Assembly (NCBI RefSeq): GCF_030317105.1
Contig: NZ_JASZYG010000003.1
Span: 434,001 to 498,000, forward strand
Direction of reading: 5' to 3'
From: Variovorax brevis
GTDB lineage: Bacteria; Pseudomonadota; Gammaproteobacteria; Burkholderiales; Burkholderiaceae_C
DNA: 64,000 nt
A program made the position numbers and the translations under genes. The notes below the pieces were generated by a model. That model saw only the letters and a program-made list of their open reading frames with translations, was not told the origin of the DNA and did no database searches. Numbering within the stretch: the stretch's first letter is position 1; each line of letters begins with the position of its first letter. Positions 15,675 through 24,178 of the stretch are shown piece by piece.

Positions 15675-16742
15675 TCAAGCGCCGGTGGCAACACCGACTG
15701 CCGCCCATGCCGCCTCGCACTTCTTCGCCAAGGCTGCATGGCCGATCTTCTCTGCCGAAGCGACGGTCATGGTGGCGAATTCGCTGAACGTGGCGTCGCT
15801 GCGCAGCGATCTGTCCGCGCACGTGTCGTACCAGACCTTGATGGCGGTGGTCCAGGAACTGCCGCCGATTGCCCGCGCAAACAAGGCGTAGGCCTTGTTC
15901 GGCACGCCGCTGTTCTCATGAACGTCGGCCGTGGGATCGATCTTGCTGTAGTCGTCCGGCTGCGGCGAAAGGCAGTGAACGGCGCCCGGATCGACCATGT
16001 CGCGCAGGCACGTGAAATGCTTGGCCTTGGACTGCGCGCCCATGATGCCGGCCCCGATCAGCCAACCACGCGCGTCGGTCACCTTCCACTTGTTGGTCCA
16101 CTGGTTGAAGGTCGCACCGAACACATCGCTGATGCTTTCGTTCAATGCACCGGATTCGCCTTCGTAGCGCAGCGCGCTCAGGTTTTGCGTCACGCCATGG
16201 GTGAGCTCGTGCCCGATGACGTCCGGCGACAAGTACATCTCGACGAACATCTTGCCGTCGCCATCGCCATAGACCATCTGGCTTCCGTTCCAGAAGGCGT
16301 TGTCGTATTTCTTGTCGTAGTGAAGGCTCGAATTCAGGTCCGCCCCCTTGTTGTCGACGGAGTTGCGGCCCAGCACCTTCTTGTAGAAATCCGCCACGCC
16401 GGCGGTCGTGTCGAACACGATCTTGAAGCCACCGGTCAACGGCGTCGGAGCGGGCTTTCCGGGAAGCGTCTTCTTGTGGACGCAGTCAAACAGATGCTGC
16501 GCCGGAACACGCGGCGCTGCCACCGCCGCCGCAAAACGGTCGGGGTCGCGGATGGTGGCAACGCGATGCGCCTCGCGAAGACCGCGCAAGCGCTCGGTCT
16601 CGACATAGGTGTCCTGCATTGTTTTTCGCGTCGCGTCGTCCATGGCGGGATCGCGCGAGTATTTCTTGAGGACCGAAGGGGGGACGATGAAGCAGCAACA
16701 CATCGGCCGGAGCGTGGCGCTCGGCGAATCCGCATCGGACAT
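15675..16742 (-). CDS. Protealysin-like M4 (thermolysin family) metalloprotease
   Basis: This 355-residue zinc protease lacks a signal peptide. A short precursor region carries CCCFIVPPSVL (16-25), the conserved P-P-x-x-L element of protealysin-like precursors. The catalytic domain has HELTH (H178, E179, H182), the third ligand E202 in NESISDVFG and the catalytic His275 in DVHENSGVPNKAY, so it should be active once processed. The start at 16742 was chosen because AGGAG lies 7 bases before it. It heads an operon with its emfourin-like inhibitor and a nucleoside-phosphorylase-like protein. Protealysins act inside cells or in bacterial interactions with hosts and rivals. Confidence 0.9.
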   Translation of the reverse strand: MSDADSPSATLRPMCCCFIVPPSVLKKYSRDPAMDDATRKTMQDTYVETERLRGLREAHRVATIRDPDRFAAAVAAPRVPAQHLFDCVHKKTLPGKPAPTPLTGGFKIVFDTTAGVADFYKKVLGRNSVDNKGADLNSSLHYDKKYDNAFWNGSQMVYGDGDGKMFVEMYLSPDVIGHELTHGVTQNLSALRYEGESGALNESISDVFGATFNQWTNKWKVTDARGWLIGAGIMGAQSKAKHFTCLRDMVDPGAVHCLSPQPDDYSKIDPTADVHENSGVPNKAYALFARAIGGSSWTTAIKVWYDTCADRSLRSDATFSEFATMTVASAEKIGHAALAKKCEAAWAAVGVATGA

Positions 16743-16889
16743 GGTCATTCTCCTGAGCGTGGATCCCGGCTGTGCCAGCACTCAAGGGTTGCATTTGGAG
16801 GAGTCATGCCGGGGAGCAAATTAAACGCCCCTCCAGCGCAAGAAACTTCCTCTGGAAGGACGATGTCTTTCGGCCAGGTCCATGCCCAG

Positions 16890-16918
16890 GCGAAAGAAAG
16901 CCCCGCGGTGCGGGGCTT
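16890..16918 (-). terminator. Rho-independent terminator of the MFS gene
   Basis: The 21-base stem-loop AAGCCCCGC-GGT-GCGGGGCTT at 16898-16918 is followed on the minus strand by TTTCTTTCG. It lies about 60 bases after the stop of the MFS gene. Confidence 0.75.
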
Positions 16919-16978
16919 GAAGGATGGCGCGATGGTCAGGAGTCCGGGCAGCTCGAGCCCACGCTGCTTCCGCCGCCC

Positions 16979-18199
16979 CTAGGCAGAGCGCCGCACAAGC
17001 GTCCCCGCCAACGCGAGCGCGGCCAGTGCAATGACCACGCCGCCAAATTCGCCAGCGGTCGCCGAAATCCCGTTGCCATGCGCCATGAAGAAGCCGGCCA
17101 CGATGGCGGGCACGCCCATGGCGAGATACGAAACCACGAAGGCCACGGAAAGAACGCCGGCGCGCTCGTGCGGCGTCGCCAGCGGCATCACCATGCGGAT
17201 CGCGCCCTGGAAGCCGGCGCCGAATCCCATGCCGGCCATCGCGGTGCCCAGGAAATACACGGCCGGCGAGTGCAAGGCCAACCCGCCGAGAACGGTCGAG
17301 ACGCCCAGCAGCAGGCCCGCGGTGCCAAGACGCATCATCGTCTGCGCGTTCTGATGTTGCAGCAGCAACACCGCCACGGCCCCACTGGCTGCGAGCACGA
17401 ACAGGCCAAGCCCTCCGAACAGCGAGGCGTCGAAGCCGAACATGTGCTTGACGAGCGCCGGGCCGAGCGATCCGTAGAAGCCCGCGAGCGACCACGCAGC
17501 GACCAGCACCGGAATCGCCAGCATCAACGGCCCGCGCACCTTGGCCGGCACCGCGAACTGCGGCTTGAGCGACGCGAGTGCGCCCTTGCGCGGCGTGATC
17601 GGTTCGGGCATCAGCACGACGCCCACAAGCTGAACGACGAAGACCACGCCCAGCACCGCGTAAACAAGATCCGTCGGCGCCGGCAGGAAACGCACCATCA
17701 ACCCGCCCACCAATGCGCCCGACGCCGTGCCCATGATCGGCGCGATGGCGTTGGCGATGGTGCCGCGGACCTTGTCGAAGTCGAGCAGGCCAGCGCCCAC
17801 CGCAGCGACAGCGGCGCCCGCCGACAAGCCCTGGATGACACGTGCAACCAGCAGGCTCGTCACGCCGTCGGCCGTGATGAACACCGCCATGGCCACCACC
17901 TGCGCCACGGTGGCCGCCAGCAGCACTGGACGCCGGCCCACGTGGTCGGACAGTCGGCCCACCACCAACAAGGCCGCCAACACCGCCAGCGCGTAGATGC
18001 CGAAGATCTCTGCAATCACCACCGGTGAAAAGCCCCAAGCCGCCTGGTAGACCGGATAGATCGCCGTCGGCGCGCTCGACCCTGCCAGGAACGAGAAAGT
18101 GATCGACGCCAGCAAATAGAAGGAAACGCGGGGCGACAGGCGCCACGTCCGCGCGGCGGCGACGGGTCGGCTCGCGGGGACGGTGGTGGTGAAGTTCAT
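16979..18199 (-). CDS. MFS transporter (drug-efflux type)
   Basis: This 406-residue inner-membrane protein has about 12 hydrophobic segments and the MFS motif A between helices 2 and 3 (VGRLSDHVGRRPVLL). A helix-5-like AIAPIMGTASGALVGG is similar to the antiporter motif of 12-TM exporters. The start at MNFTTTV has a GGAGAG ribosome site. The longer frame upstream would cross the regulatory region. It is divergent from a TetR gene across two identical palindromes, the usual layout of a repressor-controlled efflux pump. The transported compound is unknown. Confidence 0.88.
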   Translation of the reverse strand: MNFTTTVPASRPVAAARTWRLSPRVSFYLLASITFSFLAGSSAPTAIYPVYQAAWGFSPVVIAEIFGIYALAVLAALLVVGRLSDHVGRRPVLLAATVAQVVAMAVFITADGVTSLLVARVIQGLSAGAAVAAVGAGLLDFDKVRGTIANAIAPIMGTASGALVGGLMVRFLPAPTDLVYAVLGVVFVVQLVGVVLMPEPITPRKGALASLKPQFAVPAKVRGPLMLAIPVLVAAWSLAGFYGSLGPALVKHMFGFDASLFGGLGLFVLAASGAVAVLLLQHQNAQTMMRLGTAGLLLGVSTVLGGLALHSPAVYFLGTAMAGMGFGAGFQGAIRMVMPLATPHERAGVLSVAFVVSYLAMGVPAIVAGFFMAHGNGISATAGEFGGVVIALAALALAGTLVRRSA

Positions 18200-18240
18200 G
18201 GGGGCTCTCCGGTCACAGGACTTGAACTCGATTCTTTGAC

Positions 18241-18252
18241 CAGACCGGTCTG
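18241..18252. promoter_or_regulatory. TetR operator palindrome 1
   Basis: CAGACCGGTCTG is a perfect 12-base palindrome, repeated exactly at 18271, between the divergent MFS and TetR genes. It is the copy nearer the MFS start. Confidence 0.75.
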
Positions 18253-18260
18253 TCTGGTGC

Positions 18261-18289
18261 TTGCAGTGTACAGACCGGTCTGGTATTGT
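18261..18289 (+). promoter_or_regulatory. TetR gene promoter with operator 2 in its spacer
   Basis: TTGCAG (18261-18266) and TATTGT (18284-18289) are 17 bases apart. The second CAGACCGGTCTG palindrome (18271-18282) lies wholly in the spacer, where a bound repressor would exclude RNA polymerase. The expected transcription start falls at about the ATG itself (18296), so the message may be leaderless. Confidence 0.65.
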
Positions 18290-18295
18290 CAAGCC

Positions 18296-18907
18296 ATGAC
18301 CCAAAAATCTCCTGTATCCGAACGCGTCCCTGCGCGCGAGCGCCTGTTGGCGGCCGCCGAAGCCCTGTTCTATGAAGAGGGTTTCAACACCGTGGGCATC
18401 GACCGCGTGATCGAGCGCGCCGGCGTCGCGAAGGCCTCGCTGTACGACTGCTTTGGCAGCAAGGAAGAACTGATTCGCTCCTACCTCGCGGCGCGGCACG
18501 AGGCACGGCGCGCACGCATCACCAAAGGCCTGGAGAGGTTCGAGACACCGAGGGAGCGCCTGCTGGGCATGTTCGACCTGCTCGGCGAGGTCATCGTCGA
18601 CTCCAACTTCCGGGGCTGCGCGTTTGTGAAGGCAGGTGCGGAGTCACGTCCGGACAGCAGCGTGAGGGGCGTGTGCGTGGACTCGCGCAAATGGCTGAGG
18701 GATCTCTTTGCAGACCTGGCGAAAGACGCGGGCGCTGCCGATCCGCAAGCGTTGGGACAACAACTCGTCATGCTCTACGACGGGGCCACGCTGTCGGCGC
18801 AGATGGATCGAAACATCGACGCGGCGGTCCAGGCTCGCAGTGTCGCGGCTGCCCTCCTCGACGTCGCGGTGGCAGCGTCAGCGACGAAGCCCAAGAAGAA
18901 GCTTTGA
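18296..18907 (+). CDS. TetR-family repressor of the adjacent MFS gene
   Basis: This 203-residue regulator has an N-terminal DNA-binding domain (RERLLAAAEALFYEEGF, IDRVIERAGVAKASLYDCFGSKEELI) and a helical ligand-binding half of the TetR_C_11/LmrA-like type with the segment NFRGCAFVKAGAE. The ATG at 18296 has no ribosome site and lies at the predicted transcription start. Two CAGACCGGTCTG palindromes in the shared promoter region are the likely binding sites. It should repress both itself and the exporter; the inducer is unknown. Confidence 0.88.
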   Translation: MTQKSPVSERVPARERLLAAAEALFYEEGFNTVGIDRVIERAGVAKASLYDCFGSKEELIRSYLAARHEARRARITKGLERFETPRERLLGMFDLLGEVIVDSNFRGCAFVKAGAESRPDSSVRGVCVDSRKWLRDLFADLAKDAGAADPQALGQQLVMLYDGATLSAQMDRNIDAAVQARSVAAALLDVAVAASATKPKKKL

Positions 18908-19120
18908 GCCGGCCGCGCGTTCGGCGCGTACGCGATCATTCCATTGGGAAATGGCAGGATCGCGCGGCCTCAGCGCCCCGATGAAAACTAAAGTAATCCC
19001 CAAAATGAGGTAGATGCCGGCAACGCGTCCGAATTGCGTGAACTAGTTCACGCGCTTACCGGAGAGCCCGGTACGACACTGCCGGTGTTTCTTCAAGGGG
19101 ATTGTTCAAGGCAATCTTTA
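18908..19120 (+). other. Gene-free stretch with 18-bp palindrome; possible small RNA
   Basis: No convincing coding frame was found here. It holds a perfect 18-base palindrome, GCGTGAACTAGTTCACGC (19036-19053), and then a structured tract ending in a strong terminator (19121-19148). It could be a long 3' untranslated region of the TetR gene or an independent small RNA; no known RNA family was recognised. Confidence 0.4.
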
Positions 19121-19148
19121 GACCCGCCCCGTGCGGGTCTTTTTTTTG
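19121..19148 (+). terminator. Rho-independent terminator
   Basis: AGACCCG-CCCCGT-GCGGGTCT is followed by eight T. It ends transcription from the TetR gene or from a small RNA in the preceding 200 bases. Confidence 0.85.
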
Positions 19149-19302
19149 GGCGGGACCGGGTGACGTTTCGTACTAAGGTGTGCGTTTTTTCCTTGGCTCA
19201 AAAGCCAAAGATAAACACAATGGCTTATATGCAAACACCAACGAAAGCTCCCGAATTTCCGGTGCTTCGCATGTTTGAGTCGGTCCTCCCGATCTGAATA
19301 CC

Positions 19303-19548
19303 ATGCGCAGCTTTTTTCAAAGCCGTCAGCGCGAGCGGGTTGATCTACAGCCCTCAAGAGCGAGCCGGCCCGCAACCCAAACCACTGACCCGTACGCTCC
19401 GCACGACCCGGCTGACGGCATCACCGTCAGCGAACTGACGGAAACAGAAGCACGCGCCGTTTGCGCGCGCGAGGGCATTCCGCTTTTCTGGCCGCTTGGC
19501 GAGCACGACAACGGGCACGCAGCCAATGCCCTGCACGCGATCGCCTAG
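19303..19548 (+). CDS. Small hypothetical protein
   Basis: This 81-residue ORF lies between the terminator at 19148 and a bidirectional terminator at 19569-19593, so it would form its own transcript. The first half is basic and Ser/Arg/Thr-rich; the second half (ITVSELTETEARAVCAREG...) looks like ordinary coding sequence. I do not recognise a family. A 25-codon ORF (MAYMQTPTKAPEF...) starts at about 19219 just upstream and could be a leader peptide. Coding status is uncertain. Confidence 0.4.
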   Translation: MRSFFQSRQRERVDLQPSRASRPATQTTDPYAPHDPADGITVSELTETEARAVCAREGIPLFWPLGEHDNGHAANALHAIA

Positions 19549-19568
19549 ACGTTCATGCCCACAAAGCA

Positions 19569-19593
19569 AAAACGCCCCGTGAGGGGCGTTTTT
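19569..19593. terminator. Bidirectional terminator
   Basis: AACGCCCC-GTGA-GGGGCGTT is followed by T runs on both strands. It lies between the small plus-strand ORF and the 3' end of the minus-strand tRNA-Ser and can serve both. Confidence 0.85.
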
Positions 19594-19603
19594 ACTTGGC
19601 TTT

Positions 19604-19696
19604 TGGCGGAACCGGAGGGATTCGAACCCTCGATGAGGCTCTACACCCCATACTCCCTTAGCAGGGGAGCACCTTCGGCCACTCGGTCACAGTTCC
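19604..19696 (-). tRNA. tRNA-Ser (anticodon GCU)
   Basis: Read on the minus strand, a 93-base class II tRNA starts GGAACTG and ends CGGTTCC-G-CCA, with an encoded CCA. The anticodon loop CTGCTAA gives GCU, which reads AGC and AGU serine codons. A long variable arm and the T-loop GGTTCGAATCC are visible. It starts 22 bases after the lysC stop, so it is probably processed from the lysC transcript and terminated at 19593-19569. Confidence 0.95.
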
Positions 19697-19717
19697 GTAG
19701 CCGTCGATTATGCCATG

Positions 19718-20989
19718 TTAAGCGCTGCCCTGATCGAGATCAAAGGCTTTGTGCAGGGCACGGACAGCCAGCTCCATGTACTTCTCGTCAATGACCACCG
19801 AGGTCTTGATTTCGCTGGTGGAGATCATCTGGATGTTGATGCCCTCTTCGCTCAGCACGCGGAACATCTTGCTGGCCACGCCCACATGGCTGCGCATGCC
19901 GATGCCCACGATGCTCACCTTGCAGATCTTGGCGTCGCCTTCGACGAAAGCCGCTTCGCCCAGCGTGGGCAGCACCTTGCTCTTGAGCAGGTCGACCGTC
20001 TTGGCGTAGTCGTTGCGATGCACCGTGAAGCTGAAGTCGGTCTTGCCGTCCTTGCTCAGGTTCTGGATGATCACGTCGACTTCGATGTTGGCGTCAGCCA
20101 CGGCACCGAGGATGTGATACGCGATGCCGGGCTTGTCAGGCACGCTCAGCACCGAAATCTTGGCTTCGTCGCGGTTGAATGCGATGCCCGATACAACGGC
20201 TTGTTCCATGTTCTCGTCTTCCTCGAAAGTGATCAGCGTGCCGGATGCGGCCTCTTCTTTGATGTCGATGTCCCAAGGCGTGAAGCTGGACAGCACGCGC
20301 AGCGGCACCTTGTACTTGCCGGCGAATTCCACCGAGCGGATTTGCAGCACCTTGGAGCCCAGGCTCGCCATTTCGAGCATCTCCTCGAAGCTCACGGTCT
20401 TCAGGCGCCGTGCGTCGGGCTCCACGCGCGGGTCGGTGGTGTAGACGCCGTCCACATCGGTGTAGATCAGGCATTCGCTGGCCTTCATCGCAGCCGCCAC
20501 GGCCACGGCCGAGGTGTCGCTGCCACCGCGGCCGAGCGTCGTGATGTTGCCGCCCTCGTCCACGCCCTGGAAGCCGGTGATGACCACCACCTTGCCAGCG
20601 TCGAGGTCGGCACGCACACGCTCGTCGTCAATGCTTTCGATGCGGGCCTTGGTGTAGCTGTTGTCGGTGCGAACCTGCACCTGCCAGCCGGCGTAGCTGA
20701 CGGAGTCGACGCCTTCGGCCTGCAGCGCGATGGCCAGCAGCGCAGACGATGCCTGCTCGCCCGTCGACGCCAGCATGTCGAGCTCGCGCCCATAGCTGCC
20801 ATCAGGGCGGCTGGGTGCCAGCTCTTTTGCCAGGCCCAGCAGGCGATTGGTTTCGCCGCTCATCGCACTGGGGACGACCACCATCTGGTGGCCCGCGCGC
20901 GCCCACTTGGCAACGCGTTTGGCGACGTTTTTGATGCGCTCGGTCGAGCCCATCGACGTACCGCCGTATTTATGAACGATCAATGCCAT
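19718..20989 (-). CDS. lysC: Aspartate kinase
   Basis: Aspartate kinase phosphorylates aspartate at the head of lysine, threonine and methionine synthesis. This 423-residue monofunctional form has the N-terminal kinase signature VHKYGGTSMGS, the ATP/aspartate-binding GRGGSDTSAVA and two C-terminal ACT domains (from about 265, ISVLSVPDKPGIAYHILG and VSIVGIGMRSHVGVA). The ACT domains bind lysine or threonine for feedback control. An internal ATG could produce a separate regulatory subunit as in other LysC proteins, but this cannot be seen directly. Confidence 0.96.
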   Translation of the reverse strand: MALIVHKYGGTSMGSTERIKNVAKRVAKWARAGHQMVVVPSAMSGETNRLLGLAKELAPSRPDGSYGRELDMLASTGEQASSALLAIALQAEGVDSVSYAGWQVQVRTDNSYTKARIESIDDERVRADLDAGKVVVITGFQGVDEGGNITTLGRGGSDTSAVAVAAAMKASECLIYTDVDGVYTTDPRVEPDARRLKTVSFEEMLEMASLGSKVLQIRSVEFAGKYKVPLRVLSSFTPWDIDIKEEAASGTLITFEEDENMEQAVVSGIAFNRDEAKISVLSVPDKPGIAYHILGAVADANIEVDVIIQNLSKDGKTDFSFTVHRNDYAKTVDLLKSKVLPTLGEAAFVEGDAKICKVSIVGIGMRSHVGVASKMFRVLSEEGINIQMISTSEIKTSVVIDEKYMELAVRALHKAFDLDQGSA

Positions 20990-21058
20990 GGGTGATGCTC
21001 TGGAAATGAAAATGCCGCCAACCGGACCAATGCGATGGGCGGCGCGCCTGCGGCCGGA

Positions 21059-22030
21059 TCAGCGCAAAGGCTTTGGCGAGGGCGCCACATTGTACCAATC
21101 GAGAACCGCACCGACACGATCGACAAAACCTGTGCCCACCTTGATGTGCACCCGGTGGCCGCGCGTGCGGCAGGCATCGACCTGGCCCAGCAGTTCGTCG
21201 AGCTGTGCTGTGCTGGGCGTGCAGCGGTGCATGCGCAGCAGCCAGTGGCGCAACACATTGGCCTGGCGCCCGCGCGACAGCCCCTGCAGCGCCGTGATGT
21301 CCGGTGGTGAACCGACGGTGCGCAAGTCCTGTTCCGCCAATTCAAGCAAAAGTCCCTGCGCCTGAGCGGCGTGGCTCGCACTGCGTGCAAATGTTGAGCG
21401 GAACTGCGGAAACACATGCTCGAGCGCAGGCAGGATGCCGGCGCGGATGCGATTGCGCGTGTAGCGCCCGTCGCCGTTGCTCGGATCGTCGATCCACCGC
21501 ACGCTCTGCAAAGTCAACCAGGAACGGATCTCCGCAGCCGGCAGCGCCAGGAGCGGCCGGTGGTAGTTCAGCCCGTCGCGCCTGGCCATTGAAGGCATGG
21601 CCGAGATACCCGAGAGGCCAGCGCCGCGTGAGAGCGCCAGCAACACCGTTTCGACCTGATCGTCGGCATGGTGCGCGAGCGCAATGTCCTTCACCGGCGG
21701 TGCCTGGCCCTCCGCACGGGCGAGCGACACGAATGACGCATATCTGGCGCGGCGCGCCGCGTCCTCGGGGCTTTCGCCGCTCGCATGTCGCGCATCGACA
21801 CGCTTGACGGACAAGGGAACAGAAAGCTCGCCGCAGATCGCCTTGCAGTGCCGCTCGAAATCGTCGGCCGCCGTCTGCAGGCCATGGTGGACGTGAAAGG
21901 CCCGCACCTGCCCTGGCCATCGGCGGGCGCACGCCAGCAGGAGCGCAGTCGAATCGGCACCGCCGCTGAACCCTACGGCCAATGGCAACTGGGGTTCGAA
22001 GGCCGCGACGGCGTGCTCCACCGGCGTCAC
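21059..22030 (-). CDS. tilS: tRNA(Ile)-lysidine synthase
   Basis: TilS converts C34 of tRNA-Ile(CAU) to lysidine so that it reads AUA. The protein has the PP-loop ATPase motif VGFSGGADSTALL near the N-terminus, LAHHADDQVET and the linker NYHRPLLALPAAEIRSWL. At 323 residues it ends soon after the middle domain and lacks most of the C-terminal domain of the E. coli enzyme, which is usual for short TilS forms. GTG at 22030 was chosen because GGAGG lies 6 bases before it; an ATG 15 codons upstream has no such site. Confidence 0.92.
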   Translation of the reverse strand: MTPVEHAVAAFEPQLPLAVGFSGGADSTALLLACARRWPGQVRAFHVHHGLQTAADDFERHCKAICGELSVPLSVKRVDARHASGESPEDAARRARYASFVSLARAEGQAPPVKDIALAHHADDQVETVLLALSRGAGLSGISAMPSMARRDGLNYHRPLLALPAAEIRSWLTLQSVRWIDDPSNGDGRYTRNRIRAGILPALEHVFPQFRSTFARSASHAAQAQGLLLELAEQDLRTVGSPPDITALQGLSRGRQANVLRHWLLRMHRCTPSTAQLDELLGQVDACRTRGHRVHIKVGTGFVDRVGAVLDWYNVAPSPKPLR

Positions 22031-22202
22031 GAAGTACCTCCAGGATGGAGGGGACAAGGCAACGGCGAAGCGCATGGACGAGCAGAATGCATAAGCGCAT
22101 TGTGCGACCTGACGTTACAACTTGTCATTCGCGGTGTTGCACCCATATCCGATGCGAACAGCCGCGCAACTGCTGCGCTCCAATCAGGGAAAGGATCCGG
22201 AC

Positions 22203-22496
22203 ATGTGGAAATTCGGCAAGCTGTGGCTCGCCATGCGAAAAGAGCTGGCGCTCGCATGGGCCATGTTGCGAGACGCGCGGACGCCCGTCGCATCCAAGCT
22301 GGCAATTGTTGCTGCAGGGCTCTACCTGCTCAGCCCGGTGGACTTCGTTTCGGATTTCATCCCGGTCCTCGGCTGGATCGACGACGGCCTGATGGTGATG
22401 CTCTTCCTGCGCCTTGCTGCGCACTTGATGCCAGCCGAGCTCCACGAAGCATTGAAAGCGCAGATCGCGCAACGCCGATCGGGCGCCGCGCGCTGA
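22203..22496 (+). CDS. YkvA-like DUF1232 membrane protein
   Basis: This 97-residue protein carries the DUF1232 core LAIVAAGLYLLSPVDFVSDF followed by IPVLGWIDDG, a hydrophobic hairpin with conserved P-x-D and DD residues. Members are small inner-membrane proteins of unknown function. The start at MWKFGK follows an AGGA about 8 bases upstream; the frame extends to an ATG at 22122 but that part looks non-coding. It is on the opposite strand from tilS and accA, which flank it. Confidence 0.82.
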   Translation: MWKFGKLWLAMRKELALAWAMLRDARTPVASKLAIVAAGLYLLSPVDFVSDFIPVLGWIDDGLMVMLFLRLAAHLMPAELHEALKAQIAQRRSGAAR

Positions 22497-22509
22497 GCAT
22501 CAGCAGCAC

Positions 22510-23487
22510 TTACTTGCTGTCGGCGCGCGTGTCCGCGAAGCGGCCGTAGCCCTGCAGACGTTCGTAGCGACGGTCCAGCAGTTCGCGCGGCTTGAGGTCG
22601 CTCACCTGACGGTATGCATCGCCCAGCGCACGCTTGAGGAAAGCCGCCATCTGGCGGTGATCGCGATGCGCACCGCCCACGGGCTCGTTCACGATCTTGT
22701 CGACCAGCCCGAGCGCCTTCAGCCGGTGCGCGGTGATGCCCAATGCATCGGCCGCTTCCTGCGCCTTGTCGCTCGTCTTCCAGAGAATCGACGCGCAGCC
22801 TTCGGGGCTGATGACCGAATAAATGGAGTACTGCAGCATCACGACCTGGTCACCGACCGAAATGGCCAATGCGCCGCCGGAGCCACCTTCACCGATGATC
22901 GTGACGATGATCGGCACCTCGAGCTGCGCCATCTCGTAGATGTTGCGGCCGATGGCTTCTGACTGGCCACGTTCTTCCGCGTCGATGCCGGGGTATGCGC
23001 CTGGCGTGTCGACAAAAGTAAACACCGGCAGCTTGAACTTCTCGGCCGTCTTCATGAGCCGCAATGCCTTGCGATAGCCCTCGGGCTTGCTCATGCCGAA
23101 GTTGCGCGCGGTGCGCTCCTTGGTGTCGCGGCCCTTCTGGTGTCCGATGACCATGCATGGCGTGCCGTTGAATCGCGCCAATCCGCCAACGATGGACAGG
23201 TCGTCTGAAAAATGGCGGTCGCCATGCAGTTCGACGAAGTCCGTGAAGATCTCGTTCACGTAGTCGAGCGTGTAAGGGCGCTCCGGGTGGCGCGCGATCT
23301 TGGTGATGCGCCACGGCGACAAGTCGCTGTAGATGTCCTTGGTGAGTTGCTGGCTCTTCTTGCTCAGCTGATCGATTTCTTCGGAGATGTCGACCGCGGA
23401 TTCGGTCTGCACATAACGCAATTCTTCGATTTTGGATTCGAGCTCCGAGATGGGTTGCTCAAAGTCGAGGAAGGTTCGTTTCGCCAA
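22510..23487 (-). CDS. accA: Acetyl-CoA carboxylase carboxyltransferase subunit alpha
   Basis: AccA, with AccD, moves the carboxyl group from biotin to acetyl-CoA to make malonyl-CoA for fatty acid synthesis. The 325-residue protein has the family N-terminus [29 protein letters not shown], the crotonase-fold core [17 protein letters not shown] and [11 protein letters not shown]. The start is TTG at 23487: AGGAG lies about 6 bases before it and no ATG fits the conserved N-terminus. It follows the DNA glycosylase gene by 16 bases, in an operon with cysS. Confidence 0.96.
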   Translation of the reverse strand: MAKRTFLDFEQPISELESKIEELRYVQTESAVDISEEIDQLSKKSQQLTKDIYSDLSPWRITKIARHPERPYTLDYVNEIFTDFVELHGDRHFSDDLSIVGGLARFNGTPCMVIGHQKGRDTKERTARNFGMSKPEGYRKALRLMKTAEKFKLPVFTFVDTPGAYPGIDAEERGQSEAIGRNIYEMAQLEVPIIVTIIGEGGSGGALAISVGDQVVMLQYSIYSVISPEGCASILWKTSDKAQEAADALGITAHRLKALGLVDKIVNEPVGGAHRDHRQMAAFLKRALGDAYRQVSDLKPRELLDRRYERLQGYGRFADTRADSK

Positions 23488-23503
23488 CGTCTTCTCCTGT
23501 TGT

Positions 23504-24178
23504 TCAGTATGCGACCGGGACCGGTTCGAGCGATCGCCAAATATACCAAGTTGCCACACTGCAAAATGGCGCCCAGGCGACGGCCACTTCGCGCGCATCG
23601 CTGCGGCTCACCGGGTCCCCCGAAAAATAGTTCTGACTGATGCCATTGATGAGCCCGGCATCATCCAACGGAAGTACGTTGGGCCGCATAAGGTGAAACA
23701 TCAGGAACATCTCGGCCGTCCAGCGGCCGATGCCGCGGATGGCCACCAGTTCGGCGATGATCATCTCGTCGGCCATGTCCTTCCACGAGTCGACGTGCAC
23801 GGTGCGATTGTCGAAATGCAGTGCAAGGTCAACCAGGTATTCAACCTTTCGCGCGGACAGTCCGGCCGCGCGCATGTCGTCCACCTTGAGCTTGAGCACG
23901 TTGGCCGGCGTCATGCGGCGCGGCAGCTTGGCAAAGCGGTCCCACACGGACTGCGCCGCCTTCACTGAAATCTGCTGGCCCACGATGCTGCGCGCCAAGG
24001 TGGTGAACGCATCGCCCCGCGATTCGAGGCAGGCATCGCCAAACTGGGGAATCAGCCGCTTCATCACACGGTCCTTTTTCGACAGGTGCTTGCAGGCTTC
24101 TTCCCAGTAGTCGGGCGTGAACACTTCGACGTCGGCCGGCTTGCTTCTGGCCACCGGCGCTTTCTCTCCTGCGCTCAC
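23504..24178 (-). CDS. DNA-3-methyladenine glycosylase (HhH-GPD family)
   Basis: This 224-residue base-excision repair glycosylase of the AlkA type has [18 protein letters not shown], the helix-hairpin-helix [18 protein letters not shown] and the catalytic Asp in LPLDDAG. It removes alkylated purines from DNA. It is shorter than E. coli AlkA because the N-terminal TBP-like domain is missing, as in many short AlkA forms. Its ATG overlaps the cysS stop by 4 bases, so the two are co-translated. Confidence 0.9.
   Translation of the reverse strand: MSAGEKAPVARSKPADVEVFTPDYWEEACKHLSKKDRVMKRLIPQFGDACLESRGDAFTTLARSIVGQQISVKAAQSVWDRFAKLPRRMTPANVLKLKVDDMRAAGLSARKVEYLVDLALHFDNRTVHVDSWKDMADEMIIAELVAIRGIGRWTAEMFLMFHLMRPNVLPLDDAGLINGISQNYFSGDPVSRSDAREVAVAWAPFCSVATWYIWRSLEPVPVAY

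Noticed and set aside
16772..18028. 418-codon plus-strand frame over the MFS gene
   Set aside because: Gln/Arg/His-rich shadow of the transporter, crossing its terminator.
19034..19297. 87-codon frame starting at the palindrome
   Set aside because: It reads through a strong terminator and T run, so it is not a real gene.
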